Origin: an uncultured Clostridia bacterium
GTDB taxonomy: Bacteria > Bacillota > Clostridia > UBA1381
Direction of reading: 5' to 3'
DNA length: 64,000 nt
Assembly (NCBI GenBank): GCA_934454145.1
Contig: CAKSFT010000002.1
Coordinates: 215,690 to 279,689, forward strand
Shown here: piece by piece, positions 28,069 to 37,866 of the stretch
Layout: each line of letters starts with the position of its first letter
Position numbering within the stretch: the stretch's first letter is position 1
Position numbers and translations under genes: made by a program
The notes under the pieces: generated by a model
The model's database searches: none
Told to the model about the DNA's origin: nothing
What the model saw: only the letters and a program-made list of their open reading frames with translations

Positions 28069-31000
28069 ATGAATTTGAAGAAAAGCTTGGCAATGATTTT
28101 GGGCGCAGCTCTTTTGACGGGGAACACAAGCTTTGCCGCAGAAGTTCCGCAGACAAAATGCGGAATGATATGCGAGGCAATGGGAACCACAAATAACAAA
28201 TGGGCGTCTTATGACGGCAAGACAACTGTCACCCCGACAGACAGCAAAGTGACGGTGTCGCAGGGCGATGCCAAAACGATGGCATATGCACTTTACAAAT
28301 TTAACGAAGATGAAAAAATTAAATTTGCCGACGGCAAGACGGTAATTATTGAAATGAATGTGAATCCTGCTTTGACTGTAACAGCCGGCTATGGTCCGTA
28401 CATGATTGTAAGGTTCAATGCACCGGATTCTGCGGCGGTAGGCGGAAATTATCAGATGAAAGACAACAGTTATTATAACCCAAAGAGCTATATACATCAG
28501 ACTCTCGGCGGATTTTCGCAAGGTTATGCTTATGGAATCTGTGGGGAATATGACAAGGTGAACCCCACATCGGCATATCCGTGCGACGGCAGCAAATCGT
28601 ATAAAATGGTGATGTATCTGAAGGACAATTGCACAAGCGCCAAGACAGATATATTCGATGCAGACGGAACTTTGCTTTATACAAGCGAAAGAGCCTTGAC
28701 AAGCAGCATGGTTTCTGACAAGAAATATCTGGAGAATGTTGCCATAACCGAAGTGAACGAGCAGAACGGCACAATGAGTGTTGATATTGAATCTTTGCGT
28801 GTCTACAACCTGCCCGACGAGTATGTCGGCGATTATGAATCTCACAAAGAGATATTCTATCTGACCGAATTAAATGTTGATGATTTCAGGGTCGGCACAA
28901 AAGCGGTGGCGTCGGGCGCGACAGGCGTTGGCTTGGGCGACATTGAGTTCAGCGCGGCAGGCACGGGCGACATCACAGCGGCTGTGGAATATACAAATCA
29001 TGACACAGATGAACAGGGCACGGTTAACTGTGCGCTGACAAAGACGGGCGACAATACATACAAACTGGAAGGCGCTGTGTCACAGACCAACTGTGCATAT
29101 ACTGTTACGATAAGCGACGGGACAAACAATGTTGTATACACATTCAGGACAGGCGACGATGCAAGAGCTGTGCAGTATGGACTTATAACAAAGTCCGAAG
29201 GGGACAGCACAGAAGATTTGGCACTGTATAACAGTGATGTTTCAACAATTTCCGCACAAGACGGATATGTACATCTGGAACAAAATGCAGTAGCATCAAA
29301 TAACTATGACGTTGCTGCAATGCTGTTTAAATTGCGCGACAAAAAAATCAAGCTTTGCGAAGAGGACACTGTAGTTGTCGACATGAGAATGAGAGCAGGG
29401 ACAACAAATGTGACTACAGATCCTTACGGACCGTATGTGTGTGTGAGATATAACATGCCAAAGAATCCGACAGAGGCAAACAGCTGTATATTGTCGGACG
29501 GCAATACATTTGACCCAAGACGCTACAGCTTGTATCTGACGGGATTCTGCCATGAATATACATATTATGTCAATGGTGATAAGTATGTAAAAGAACCGGC
29601 GATTACCATGAAAAATGCCACCTCGCCGTGGAGAAGAATCGTCATCAAAATCAGAAACGGCGTTGCTTCACTGACGATGTATGATGATGGCGGAAATCAA
29701 ACCTTCACGAGCCCGGAACAGGAAATATTAGTCAAATCAACATCACAGTATCTTGAAAACATAAGCTGGGCGGCTGTAAATCCGCATACGGGCAAATTGA
29801 GCACAGATGTGGATTATATCCGTGTTTACAACATGCCGACAGGATATGAAAATGACTTTGAAAAATATACGGGCATTGTGGACAAAGAAGAAATTGTGGG
29901 AAAAGAAATCAACGGCGTGTTTACGCTTGACGCAAGCGAAGAGGATATCGCAGACATCACTGTCAAAGACGGTCAGGACATGGACGTTGATTTCACGGCA
30001 ACGGCTTCTGCCGACGGGAAGGTGACACTGAGAATCCACAACCCTGCGGTTGGCGCGGCATACAAAATCACCGCAAAGGGCACGATATACAAGTGCTATG
30101 TCGGCACACCGTACAAGGCAGAGCTTTCTCAGCAGAAGTTTGAAACCGATATCCCGGAGGTGTTTGCGGCAGAAGGGACAGTCCTTTATGCGGCGGCATA
30201 TGACAGCACAAACAGGCTGACAGCCGCACAGGCAAAACCTGTGACCTCCGGCACGACGCAGACAGAAATACAAAGCGCAGACAAAGTAAGGACATTCTTG
30301 TGGGACAAGGACAACAGACCTGTGCGTACAGAAGAAGAAATATACACAATCGGCTTTATCGGCGGTTCGCTGACAGAGCAGGGAGGCGTGTGGAGAGCAA
30401 AGGTGAAGGATATCATAAGCCAAAGCATGCCTGACAAAAAGGTTGTGACATATGCGGCAGGCAAGGGCGGCACAAATTCACATTACGGTGCAATACGCTT
30501 TTATGACGACATCGGGCAGTATAACCCTGATTTGGTATTTATCGAGTTTGCGGTAAACGACTGGAATATGGCTGAAAGAGAAAGCGTAATTTATATGGAA
30601 TCCATGGTCAGACAATGTCTTGCTCTGAAAAAGGTGCCCAATATTATCTTCCTTTATTCGACAGAGCCGTGTGAAAAGGACAGCGAAGAATATAATATAT
30701 GGAAAACGGGCGTAGACTATAAAGAAAAGCTTGCGGCACATTATGGGATAAAGACCATAAATGTTTATGACTATGTTTATAATGAATATCAGAACGAGAT
30801 TGACCACGAAACATATCCGACATTCAGCTCTTATCTTGAATATCTGGGATATAAAAAGAGCGGCGACAGCTATGACGTGCATGCAGGATTTCAAAAATAT
30901 GCCGAGGCGATTGAGGCACAGTTCACGGCAGATTTTGACGGTTGCTTCACAAAGCCGAGAAGCGATGCGGGGCTTTATTGGACAAAGGACACAAATGAGA

Positions 31001-31434
31001 ATACCGCAACATTTAAGCAGATATATATGGACAGCAACAGGCTGACCTTCACCGGCGACTGGGCGTTTATGACAAAGGCAAACCCGAATGACGGGATATC
31101 ATCAAATTATCTGCGCGCATATCCGTATTTCGACAAGGGGATTGCGGAAAACACAACGGGCGGAGCTGCGGTTGAATTTTCGACAAGCGCACCGTGGGTT
31201 GCTATGTGCTGTCCGATTTGGACAAAGGGAAATTCCGCAAGCGTTTATATTGACGGTGAGCTGACAACACAAACTGTTTCAAGCTATGGATTGTACAATA
31301 ACGTAATAACCTTCAAATGGATTGAGATGCCGAATGACGGCAAAACACATACGCTTAAGATTGTGGCAAATACCCCTGAGGGTGAGTGTAATTTGCTGAG
31401 AATCGGAAGCTTTATAGAAGAATTTTATAACTAA
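28069..31434 (+). CDS. Secreted SGNH/GDSL hydrolase with two shared surface modules
   Basis: A 1121-residue secreted protein. A signal peptide (to about SFAAEV) is followed by two copies of the ~220-residue module (~25-258, ending SLRVYNLP; ~368-594, ending VDYIRVYNMP), a linker region, an SGNH hydrolase domain (~757-963) and a beta-rich C-terminus. The SGNH blocks are visible: nucleophile S767 in FIGGSLTE, glycine/asparagine block KGGTNS, FAVNDW, and the D936-x-H938 pair in YDVHAGF. Such enzymes remove acetyl or other acyl groups from polysaccharides, so this probably deacylates a plant or wall glycan. It follows a terminator and has an AAAGGA site before ATG 28069. Confidence 0.8.
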   Translation: MNLKKSLAMILGAALLTGNTSFAAEVPQTKCGMICEAMGTTNNKWASYDGKTTVTPTDSKVTVSQGDAKTMAYALYKFNEDEKIKFADGKTVIIEMNVNPALTVTAGYGPYMIVRFNAPDSAAVGGNYQMKDNSYYNPKSYIHQTLGGFSQGYAYGICGEYDKVNPTSAYPCDGSKSYKMVMYLKDNCTSAKTDIFDADGTLLYTSERALTSSMVSDKKYLENVAITEVNEQNGTMSVDIESLRVYNLPDEYVGDYESHKEIFYLTELNVDDFRVGTKAVASGATGVGLGDIEFSAAGTGDITAAVEYTNHDTDEQGTVNCALTKTGDNTYKLEGAVSQTNCAYTVTISDGTNNVVYTFRTGDDARAVQYGLITKSEGDSTEDLALYNSDVSTISAQDGYVHLEQNAVASNNYDVAAMLFKLRDKKIKLCEEDTVVVDMRMRAGTTNVTTDPYGPYVCVRYNMPKNPTEANSCILSDGNTFDPRRYSLYLTGFCHEYTYYVNGDKYVKEPAITMKNATSPWRRIVIKIRNGVASLTMYDDGGNQTFTSPEQEILVKSTSQYLENISWAAVNPHTGKLSTDVDYIRVYNMPTGYENDFEKYTGIVDKEEIVGKEINGVFTLDASEEDIADITVKDGQDMDVDFTATASADGKVTLRIHNPAVGAAYKITAKGTIYKCYVGTPYKAELSQQKFETDIPEVFAAEGTVLYAAAYDSTNRLTAAQAKPVTSGTTQTEIQSADKVRTFLWDKDNRPVRTEEEIYTIGFIGGSLTEQGGVWRAKVKDIISQSMPDKKVVTYAAGKGGTNSHYGAIRFYDDIGQYNPDLVFIEFAVNDWNMAERESVIYMESMVRQCLALKKVPNIIFLYSTEPCEKDSEEYNIWKTGVDYKEKLAAHYGIKTINVYDYVYNEYQNEIDHETYPTFSSYLEYLGYKKSGDSYDVHAGFQKYAEAIEAQFTADFDGCFTKPRSDAGLYWTKDTNENTATFKQIYMDSNRLTFTGDWAFMTKANPNDGISSNYLRAYPYFDKGIAENTTGGAAVEFSTSAPWVAMCCPIWTKGNSASVYIDGELTTQTVSSYGLYNNVITFKWIEMPNDGKTHTLKIVANTPEGECNLLRIGSFIEEFYN

Positions 31435-31444
31435 ACAGGAAAGT

Positions 31445-31492
31445 AAAAAAGAATGTGGGCAAAATGGTTTCATTTTGCCCCGTTCTTTTTTT
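31445..31492 (+). terminator. Intrinsic terminator
   Basis: Stem GGGCAAAATG/CATTTTGCCC, extended by AAAAGAA/TTCTTTT pairing, then a U run. Ends the SGNH hydrolase gene. Confidence 0.75.
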
Positions 31493-31601
31493 GCCTTTTT
31501 GCAGAATCATGTGATTTTTGTGTTTTTTGGAAACTCTTGTTTTTCTGATAAATTTATGCGTATGGGTTTGTTTGGTACAAAATTTTTGTGTGTTTTATCT
31601 A

Positions 31602-31630
31602 TTGCCCTTGCAGAGAAAATATGGTATACT
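31602..31630 (+). promoter_or_regulatory. Promoter of the riboswitch-controlled operon
   Basis: TTGCCC, 17-nt spacer, TATACT (31625-31630), about 25 nt before the first riboswitch helix. Confidence 0.55.
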
Positions 31631-31654
31631 GTAAAAAAATGAATATCCGCACAA

Positions 31655-31856
31655 AGTGTCGGTCATGCTGTTTCGGGCATGGCCGGTGAAAAGGGAATTG
31701 GGTGAGAATCCCATGCGGTCACAGCCGCTGTATACATTTTGATATTTTTATGCCCGTCGGTGAAAGCCGGTCATTGGGAAACTGAGAAGGCAGGGCATAA
31801 AGATTACGGGGTTTACGAATCTTGTGGAAAATGTGAGCCAGAAGACCTGCTTTGAT
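31655..31856 (+). promoter_or_regulatory. Cobalamin (adenosylcobalamin-type) riboswitch aptamer
   Basis: The conserved cobalamin aptamer core is readable: AAAAGGGAATTGGGTGAGAA, TCCCATGCGGTCACAGCC, GCTGTATACA, the long P6 region with AAAGCCGGTCATTGGGAAACTG, and the B12 box near GAGCCAGAAGACCTGC (31837-31852). Cobalamin binding in this family normally favours the downstream terminator and switches expression off. It sits in the 589-nt gap between the SGNH gene and the toroid/SLH gene. Confidence 0.92.
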
Positions 31857-31966
31857 GCCGTTTCGCAAAGTAAATTTTACAGGGGCGGCAGTTTTGGCAT
31901 GCTCTGCTATTTTTGCACAGGGCTTTTTTGGGTGTGCCGGATTGCGGAGGACACAGGAAAACACTG

Positions 31967-32002
31967 CTGTGGCAATCTTTTTTGATTGCCGCAGTTTTTT
32001 TG
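31967..32002 (+). terminator. Riboswitch expression-platform terminator
   Basis: An 11-bp stem CTGTGGCAATC/GATTGCCGCAG with a TTTTTT loop and a T7 tail. It ends just ahead of the ribosome site of the first operon gene, as expected for transcriptional attenuation by the upstream cobalamin aptamer. Confidence 0.85.
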
Positions 32003-32023
32003 TTTGACGGAAAGGATAAAATC

Positions 32024-33634
32024 ATGAAAAAAACAATATCTTTTATACTCTCTTTTTTTCTGCTGACAACGGCGGTATATGCAGACATACCATATGATAC
32101 GGCGGCGGAGGCTGTCGCGGAAAATATATATGAAACTGTGAAAGACCCCGATGTGTCGTCCGTCGGCGGCGAATGGGCGGTTTTGGGGCTTGCAAGGAGC
32201 GGCGCTGACGTACCGCAGACGTATTATGACAAATATCTGAAAAACCTGGGGGATTATCTGAGCAAAAAAAACGGCGTGCTGCATGATAAAAAATATACGG
32301 AGTATTCGAGAGTTGTACTCGCGCTGACTGCACTCGGGAAGAACCCGGAGAATTTTTTGGGGTATAATTTGCTTGCGCCGCTGGGTGACTATGAAAAAAC
32401 CGTATGGCAGGGGACAAACGGCGCGGTTTGGGCGCTGATTGCCCTGGACAGCGGTGATTATGAAGTTCCGCACAATGAAACGGCAAAAACAGCGGCAACA
32501 CGCGGTATGTATGTGGAAAACATACTGTCGGCACAAAACAATGACGGCGGCTTTGCACTGTCGGCAGGGACAGAGTCTGACATTGACATAACGGCAATGG
32601 CGCTTGCGGCGCTCTCGGGCTATCGCGCGGAGGAAAAGGTGCAGAATGCAGTGACGGCGGCACTGGGGTTTGTTTCTGCAAACCAGGGCGAAAACGGTGG
32701 ATTTGAAAGTTATGGGGCGGAAAATGCCGAGAGCGCGGCGCAAGTGCTGGTGGCTTTGTGCGGACTGGGCGTGGATTTGCACGACGGCCGTTTTGTGAAA
32801 AACGGCAAAACCGTGTTGGACAATCTGATGACCTTTTATGACGGAAAGGGCGGATTTTGCCACGCGCACGGCGGTGACACAAATCAGATGGCGACAGAAC
32901 AGGCGTTTTATGCCCTGACAGCCGTCAAACGTGCCAAAGAGGGGAAAACGTTTCTGTATGACATGAGCGATGTGAAACGTGTTCAGAACGCAGACGAGGA
33001 CAATGCTCAAGGTCTGCCGGGAAAAAATGCGGCGGTCAGGTCAATGCCTTATATAGAATACAAAACTTTTGCGGACATAGAGCACCACAGTGCGCGGCAA
33101 AAGATAGAGGCACTTGCGGCACGCGGTATAATAAACGGCAAAAGCGCGCAAAGCTTTGACCCGGACAATACTGTCACGAGGGCAGAATATGCGGCGATAA
33201 TCACAAAAGGACTCGGACTGCGGCAAGAGGGAAAAGAATGTTTTTCTGATGTTTTGCCGGCCGATTGGTATTTTGACGCGGTGTATACCGCATATAGCTA
33301 TGGCATCATAAAGGGCGTGTCTGACACGGAGTTTAACCCCTCGGGACGCATAACCAAAGAGGAGGCAGCTGTCATGACAAGCCGTGCGGCAAGGCTTGCC
33401 GGGGTGGAATTTGCGTATGAGGCGCAAGATGTACAGAATATCCTTGCCGCTTTTGATGATTATAGGGAGATAAGCGGCTGGGCGCAAGAGGCGGTTGCCT
33501 TTTGCTGTGACAAAAGTATTATCCCTTGCGAAGAAATGACCATAAACCCGAAAAAGCCGATGTCAAGGGCGAAAATCGCCGAGATGGTCTATAATCTGCT
33601 TGACAAAGCAAAACTTTTTGGGGAAGACGAATAA
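32024..33634 (+). CDS. Alpha-toroid (prenyltransferase/intrinsic-factor-like) surface protein with SLH domains
   Basis: A 536-residue secreted protein. A signal peptide ends near AVYADIP. Residues ~30-345 form an alpha-helical toroid of squalene-cyclase/prenyltransferase type, seen as repeats such as GGEWAVLGLARSG, GTNGAVWALIALDSG, NNDGGFALSAG and GENGGFESYG. This is the fold of the N-terminal half of human intrinsic factor and transcobalamin. Residues ~365-530 are three SLH domains for S-layer anchoring. It is the first gene behind the cobalamin riboswitch, with GGAAAGGA before ATG 32024, and is followed without a gap by a DUF4430 protein (the other half of that fold). Role inferred: surface corrinoid binding. 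An enzyme role is unlikely because no cyclase DxDD motif is seen. Confidence 0.75.
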   Translation: MKKTISFILSFFLLTTAVYADIPYDTAAEAVAENIYETVKDPDVSSVGGEWAVLGLARSGADVPQTYYDKYLKNLGDYLSKKNGVLHDKKYTEYSRVVLALTALGKNPENFLGYNLLAPLGDYEKTVWQGTNGAVWALIALDSGDYEVPHNETAKTAATRGMYVENILSAQNNDGGFALSAGTESDIDITAMALAALSGYRAEEKVQNAVTAALGFVSANQGENGGFESYGAENAESAAQVLVALCGLGVDLHDGRFVKNGKTVLDNLMTFYDGKGGFCHAHGGDTNQMATEQAFYALTAVKRAKEGKTFLYDMSDVKRVQNADEDNAQGLPGKNAAVRSMPYIEYKTFADIEHHSARQKIEALAARGIINGKSAQSFDPDNTVTRAEYAAIITKGLGLRQEGKECFSDVLPADWYFDAVYTAYSYGIIKGVSDTEFNPSGRITKEEAAVMTSRAARLAGVEFAYEAQDVQNILAAFDDYREISGWAQEAVAFCCDKSIIPCEEMTINPKKPMSRAKIAEMVYNLLDKAKLFGEDE

Positions 33635-34428
33635 TGAAAAAATATAAAAAGCAAATTATAGCGGCAGTTGTTTCGGCGATTGTCTTGGCGGGCATATTCT
33701 TTTCCTTCGGCAATGCCGGGGAAAAGGGGGAGCAAGCCACAAAAGAATATGGGGCGGAGTCTGTTTATCTGCCCGAAAAACAAGAAGAAACCGCCCCTGC
33801 TGAGCCGGAAGAGAAAGCACCGGAGGAAAAACCCTCTGCCACACCGGCAGAAAAGAAGGAGGAGCAGACACAGAACAAAGAACCGCACAGCGGACAATCG
33901 GCGAAAGCACCAAATGAAACCGACAAATATCAAACAGAGCCTGTGCCGGAGGGAAAACCGCAGCCGGCGGAACCGCAGCAGACAGAAATAGGAAAACAGC
34001 AATATACCTGTACGCTTTCGGTCAGATGTGATACAATCCTTGGAAACACAGATATGCTTGACCCCGAAAAAGAGGAGCTTGTGCCGCCCGGCGGCGTGAT
34101 ATTTGCAGAACAGGAAGTCGGCTTTTATGAGGGCGAGAGTGTTTTTAATCTGCTCTTGCGCGAAATGAAGAGGAATAAAATACACCTTGAGTTTGTGAAT
34201 ACCCCGATTTATAACAGCGCATATATAGAAGGCATTGCAAATTTGTATGAATTTGACTGCGGTGAACTTTCGGGCTGGATGTACAGGGTCAACGGGTGGT
34301 TCCCAAACTATGGCTGTTCCAGATATAAATTGAAACAAGGCGACAAGGTGGAGTGGGTTTATACCTGTGACCTGGGCAAAGATGTCGGGGGATATTTTGA
34401 ATCGGGAGGCGGACAGAAAGATGAATGA
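33634..34428 (+). CDS. Membrane-anchored DUF4430 (transcobalamin C-terminal-like) protein
   Basis: A 264-residue protein with an N-terminal membrane helix (~7-25), a long Pro/Glu/Lys-rich linker (~40-120) and a C-terminal DUF4430 domain (~125-250). The domain includes the characteristic ELSGWMYRVNGWFPNYGCSRYKLKQGDKVEWVY split across two strands. DUF4430 is the bacterial relative of the beta domain of transcobalamin and intrinsic factor. Its start overlaps the preceding stop (TAATG), and its end overlaps the ECF-T gene by 8 nt. Tight coupling to the toroid protein and an ECF transporter behind a cobalamin riboswitch points to corrinoid handling at the membrane face, inferred from context and fold. 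Confidence 0.8.
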   Translation: MKKYKKQIIAAVVSAIVLAGIFFSFGNAGEKGEQATKEYGAESVYLPEKQEETAPAEPEEKAPEEKPSATPAEKKEEQTQNKEPHSGQSAKAPNETDKYQTEPVPEGKPQPAEPQQTEIGKQQYTCTLSVRCDTILGNTDMLDPEKEELVPPGGVIFAEQEVGFYEGESVFNLLLREMKRNKIHLEFVNTPIYNSAYIEGIANLYEFDCGELSGWMYRVNGWFPNYGCSRYKLKQGDKVEWVYTCDLGKDVGGYFESGGGQKDE

Positions 34429-35308
34429 ATTTAAAAATTACCACCCGGTTGTGAATATGTTTTATTTTACAGCAGTGATTGCATTTTCGGTTGTTTTTAT
34501 GCACCCGATATGCATTTTGATAAGCCTTTTTTCAGGGTTTGTTTATTCGGCGGTGCTGGGGGGGAGGAAAATACTGAAATTTGATTTGACATGTCTTTTG
34601 CCGCTGGCGGTGACGGCGGCTTTGGCAAACCCGGCCTTCAACCACGAGGGGATAACAATTATCGCTTATTTTCCAAACGGGAATCCGCTTACTCTGGAGT
34701 CGGTTATATACGGCTTGGCCGCTGCCGGCATGCTTTCGGGGGTGATTTGCTGGTTTTCGTGCTTCGGCAAGGTCATGACAAGCGACAAATTTATTTATCT
34801 TTTTGGCAAAATTGTTCCGTCGCTTTCTCTTGTTTTGTCGATGGCGCTTGCCTTTGTGCCGAAGCTTTTGGAGAATGTGCGCCAGGCGCGCGAGGCGCAA
34901 AAGTGCATCGGGATAAATGCTTCGAAAAAAGGGGTTGTAAGAAAATTAAAAAACGGCATAAAGCTTCTTTCTGTGGTGATTACGCGGAGCATGGAAAATG
35001 CCATAGACGCGTCGGACAGCATGAAAAGCCGCGGCTATGGCTTGCCGGGGAGAAGTGCGTTTTCAAATTTTAATTTTACAAAACGCGATGCCCTGGCAGT
35101 TGTCTGCACAGCGGTTTTTGCGGTATATATCATTGTCGGAGGCATGCATGGGGGTTTTTATTTCAGGTATTTCCCGAGTATGAGAGAAATGGAATTTTCA
35201 CCGCTTTTTGCCGGCATGGCGGCGGTGTATGCGGTTCTTTGTCTTATGCCGATGATGATTGGAGTGTGGGAGGAGCTTAAATGGAAAAAATTAAAATCGA
35301 AAATTTGA
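34421..35308 (+). CDS. ecfT: ECF transporter T component
   Basis: A 295-residue membrane protein with about five hydrophobic segments. It carries the diagnostic EcfT coupling motif near VITRSMENAIDASDSMKSRGYG, of the A-R-G type here read as KSRG, that contacts the ATPase pair. It couples ATP hydrolysis to toppling of the substrate-binding S component. I chose ATG 34421, preceded by GGGAGGCGG, rather than an upstream in-frame start. It overlaps the upstream DUF4430 gene by 8 nt and the downstream ATPase/S fusion by 28 nt, so translation is coupled. Confidence 0.88.
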   Translation: MNEFKNYHPVVNMFYFTAVIAFSVVFMHPICILISLFSGFVYSAVLGGRKILKFDLTCLLPLAVTAALANPAFNHEGITIIAYFPNGNPLTLESVIYGLAAAGMLSGVICWFSCFGKVMTSDKFIYLFGKIVPSLSLVLSMALAFVPKLLENVRQAREAQKCIGINASKKGVVRKLKNGIKLLSVVITRSMENAIDASDSMKSRGYGLPGRSAFSNFNFTKRDALAVVCTAVFAVYIIVGGMHGGFYFRYFPSMREMEFSPLFAGMAAVYAVLCLMPMMIGVWEELKWKKLKSKI

Positions 35309-37866
35309 CATTTACGTATGCCGCAAAAAATACTCCTGCCCTGTCGGATATAAATATCACACTGCAAAGCGGAGAATTTGTGGTTTTGTGCGGCAAATCG
35401 GGCAGCGGTAAGTCCACACTCCTGAAAATGCTGAAGCCACCGCTTGCGCCGCACGGGGAAACGGAGGGCAGCATATTTTTTGACGGTGAGCCGATAAATT
35501 CGCTTGATTTGCGGCGCCAAACAAAAGAAATCGGCTTTGTACTGCAAAATCCCGACAATCAGATGGTGTGTGACAAGGTCTGGCATGAGCTGGTGTTTGG
35601 CATGGAAAGCCTTTCGTATCCAAAACGTAAAATCCGCAGCATGGCGGCGGAAATGGCGTCATTTTTCGGAATTGAAAATTTGTTTTATAAAGATGTGTGT
35701 GACTTGTCGGGCGGACAAAAACAGCTTTTGAGCCTTGCGTCAATCATGGCGATGCGCCCGTCGGTGCTGATTCTGGACGAGCCGACAAGTCAGCTTGACC
35801 CGATTGCGGCACATGACTTTTTAAATGCTGTTGCCGAGATAAACCGTGAATTCGGCGTGACGGTTGTTTTGTCGGAGCACAGGCTGGAAGAGGCCTTGCC
35901 GCTTGCCGACAGGGTGATTGTGCTGGAAAGAGGAAGAGTGGCGGTAGACGGCGCACCGGCGGGAATCGGGAAAACCCTGAAAGAAAAACAAAGTGACATG
36001 TACATGGCGATGCCGACACCGATGAGAGTATACTGTGACACAGACGGCGGCGGAAAATGCCCCGTTACCGTGCGCCAAGGGAGGGCATGGCTGAGCACAA
36101 AAGAGGTCGGCAAAACGGAATTTGAACAAAAAAAAGAACCAAAAGCCGGGGAAACGGCAATACGCCTTGATGATGTATGGTTTCGGTATGAAAAGCAACA
36201 GCCGGATATATTGAAAGGTCTTTCAATGAAGGTGTATGAGAACGAATTTTATGTGCTTTTGGGCGGAAACGGAGCGGGGAAAACCACGGCAATGTCGGTT
36301 ATAAACGGGCTGAGAAAGCCGTACCGCGGAAAAGTTGTTGTGCAAAAGGGCAAGCGCATAGTGGCGCTTTTGCAGAATCCGCAAAGCTTGTTTTCAAGAA
36401 AAACCGTATATATGGAATTGGAAGACATGGCACGGGAGCTTTGCCCGGACGAGGAAGAAAGACGGCGGAGAATTGAAGAAACGGCAGAGTTTTGCGGATT
36501 GGGCGGACTTTTGGAAAGCCACCCATATGATTTGTCGGGCGGAGAACAACAGCGCACGGCATTGGCGATGGCGCTTTTGCGCAGCCCCGACATATTGGTG
36601 CTGGACGAGCCGACAAAGGGGCTTGACGCACATTTCAAGCATAAGCTTGCAGAGAAAATCAATGCCCTCAAAAAGGGCGGCGTCACTGTTATTATGGTAT
36701 CACACGATGTGGAATTTGCGGCAAAGTATGCCGACAGATGCGGCATGCTGTTTGACGGACAAATCGTGTCGGAGGGGAGCCCGAGAGAGTTTTTCTGCGA
36801 CAAATATTTCTACACGACAGCCGCAAGCCGTATGGCAAGGGGCATAATCCCGGGAGCAGTTGTTGATGAAGACATATTGTGCGCACTGGGAAAACAGCCG
36901 AAAACGGCGGAAGATGAACCGGCCGAGGCTTTTGTGCCGAAACCGAAAGAGCGGCAGGAGGCAGAGAAACCGAAAAGGTTTACACAAAAAAAAATCATTG
37001 CCGGGATTGTTTTTGCATTGTTGTTTTTGGGGACAGAATATTTTTATTTTAAAACCAAAAGCGTTTTGACAGGGGCTTTGAGCATAGTATTTTTGGGGAT
37101 ATGCGGTATGTGCCTGATTCCGCAAAAGGAAATCGTAAAAATAAACAAAGATAAGCGCGTAAAAAACGGAATATCAAAAAGAACGCTTGTATCTGCGGCG
37201 GCAGCGTTGCTTTTGGTGCCGCTGACGATATTTTTCGGAATGTATTCCCTGGGCGACAGGAAGTATTATTTTATAAGCCTTGCGATTATTTTGGAAACGG
37301 CAATCCCCTTTGTGATGGTTTTTGAAGGGCGAAAGCCCGCCGCACGGGAGCTTGTCATAATAAGCGTTTTTTGCGCACTGACGGTTGCCGGGCGAACTGT
37401 GTTTGCACCGATGCCGCAGTTCAAGCCGGTGGCGGCAATGGTGATTGTTGCCGGGGTGTGCTTTGGAGGAGAAACGGGCTTTTTGGTCGGCGCGGTTTCG
37501 GCGTTTTTGTCCAATTTTTTCTTTGGACAAGGGCCGTGGACGCCGTGGCAGATGTTTGGCTTTGGGCTTATCGGACTTCTGGCCGGGATGCTGTTCGGCA
37601 GGGGAATCCTGAAAGTGACAAAATTTCAGCTTGCCGTGTTTGGGTTTTTGTCGGTGATTTTTGTCTACGGCGGAATAATGAACCCTGCCTCGGTCCTGAT
37701 GTATGCGGACAAGCCAAACACGGCAATGTTTTTGTCGGCATATGCCATGGGATTGCCGTTTGACATGATTCATGCGGTTTCCACGGTGTTTTTCCTTTGG
37801 TTTGGTGCAGAGCCGATGTGCGAAAAGCTGGAGCGCATAAAGACAAAGTATGGAATTATTTCCTGA
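35281..37866 (+). CDS. Single-chain ECF transporter: two ATPase domains fused to an S component
   Basis: An 861-residue fusion. ATPase 1 has Walker A GKSGSGKST (38-46), signature LSGGQKQ (~142) and Walker B LILDEPTSQLD (~163). ATPase 2 has Walker A GGNGAGKTT (~327), signature LSGGEQQ (~418) and LVLDEPTKGLD (~439). From ~570 there are membrane helices, ending in an ECF S component (~630-861) with GRTVFAPMPQFKP, GGETGFLVGAVSAFLSNF and FGQGPWTPWQM. That pattern resembles the cobalamin-type (CbrT-like) S components. Together with the adjacent T gene it makes a complete importer in two chains. It lies behind a cobalamin riboswitch, so cobalamin or another corrinoid is the likely substrate. Start ATG 35281 follows GGAGGAG. 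Confidence 0.88.
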   Translation: MEKIKIENLTFTYAAKNTPALSDINITLQSGEFVVLCGKSGSGKSTLLKMLKPPLAPHGETEGSIFFDGEPINSLDLRRQTKEIGFVLQNPDNQMVCDKVWHELVFGMESLSYPKRKIRSMAAEMASFFGIENLFYKDVCDLSGGQKQLLSLASIMAMRPSVLILDEPTSQLDPIAAHDFLNAVAEINREFGVTVVLSEHRLEEALPLADRVIVLERGRVAVDGAPAGIGKTLKEKQSDMYMAMPTPMRVYCDTDGGGKCPVTVRQGRAWLSTKEVGKTEFEQKKEPKAGETAIRLDDVWFRYEKQQPDILKGLSMKVYENEFYVLLGGNGAGKTTAMSVINGLRKPYRGKVVVQKGKRIVALLQNPQSLFSRKTVYMELEDMARELCPDEEERRRRIEETAEFCGLGGLLESHPYDLSGGEQQRTALAMALLRSPDILVLDEPTKGLDAHFKHKLAEKINALKKGGVTVIMVSHDVEFAAKYADRCGMLFDGQIVSEGSPREFFCDKYFYTTAASRMARGIIPGAVVDEDILCALGKQPKTAEDEPAEAFVPKPKERQEAEKPKRFTQKKIIAGIVFALLFLGTEYFYFKTKSVLTGALSIVFLGICGMCLIPQKEIVKINKDKRVKNGISKRTLVSAAAALLLVPLTIFFGMYSLGDRKYYFISLAIILETAIPFVMVFEGRKPAARELVIISVFCALTVAGRTVFAPMPQFKPVAAMVIVAGVCFGGETGFLVGAVSAFLSNFFFGQGPWTPWQMFGFGLIGLLAGMLFGRGILKVTKFQLAVFGFLSVIFVYGGIMNPASVLMYADKPNTAMFLSAYAMGLPFDMIHAVSTVFFLWFGAEPMCEKLERIKTKYGIIS

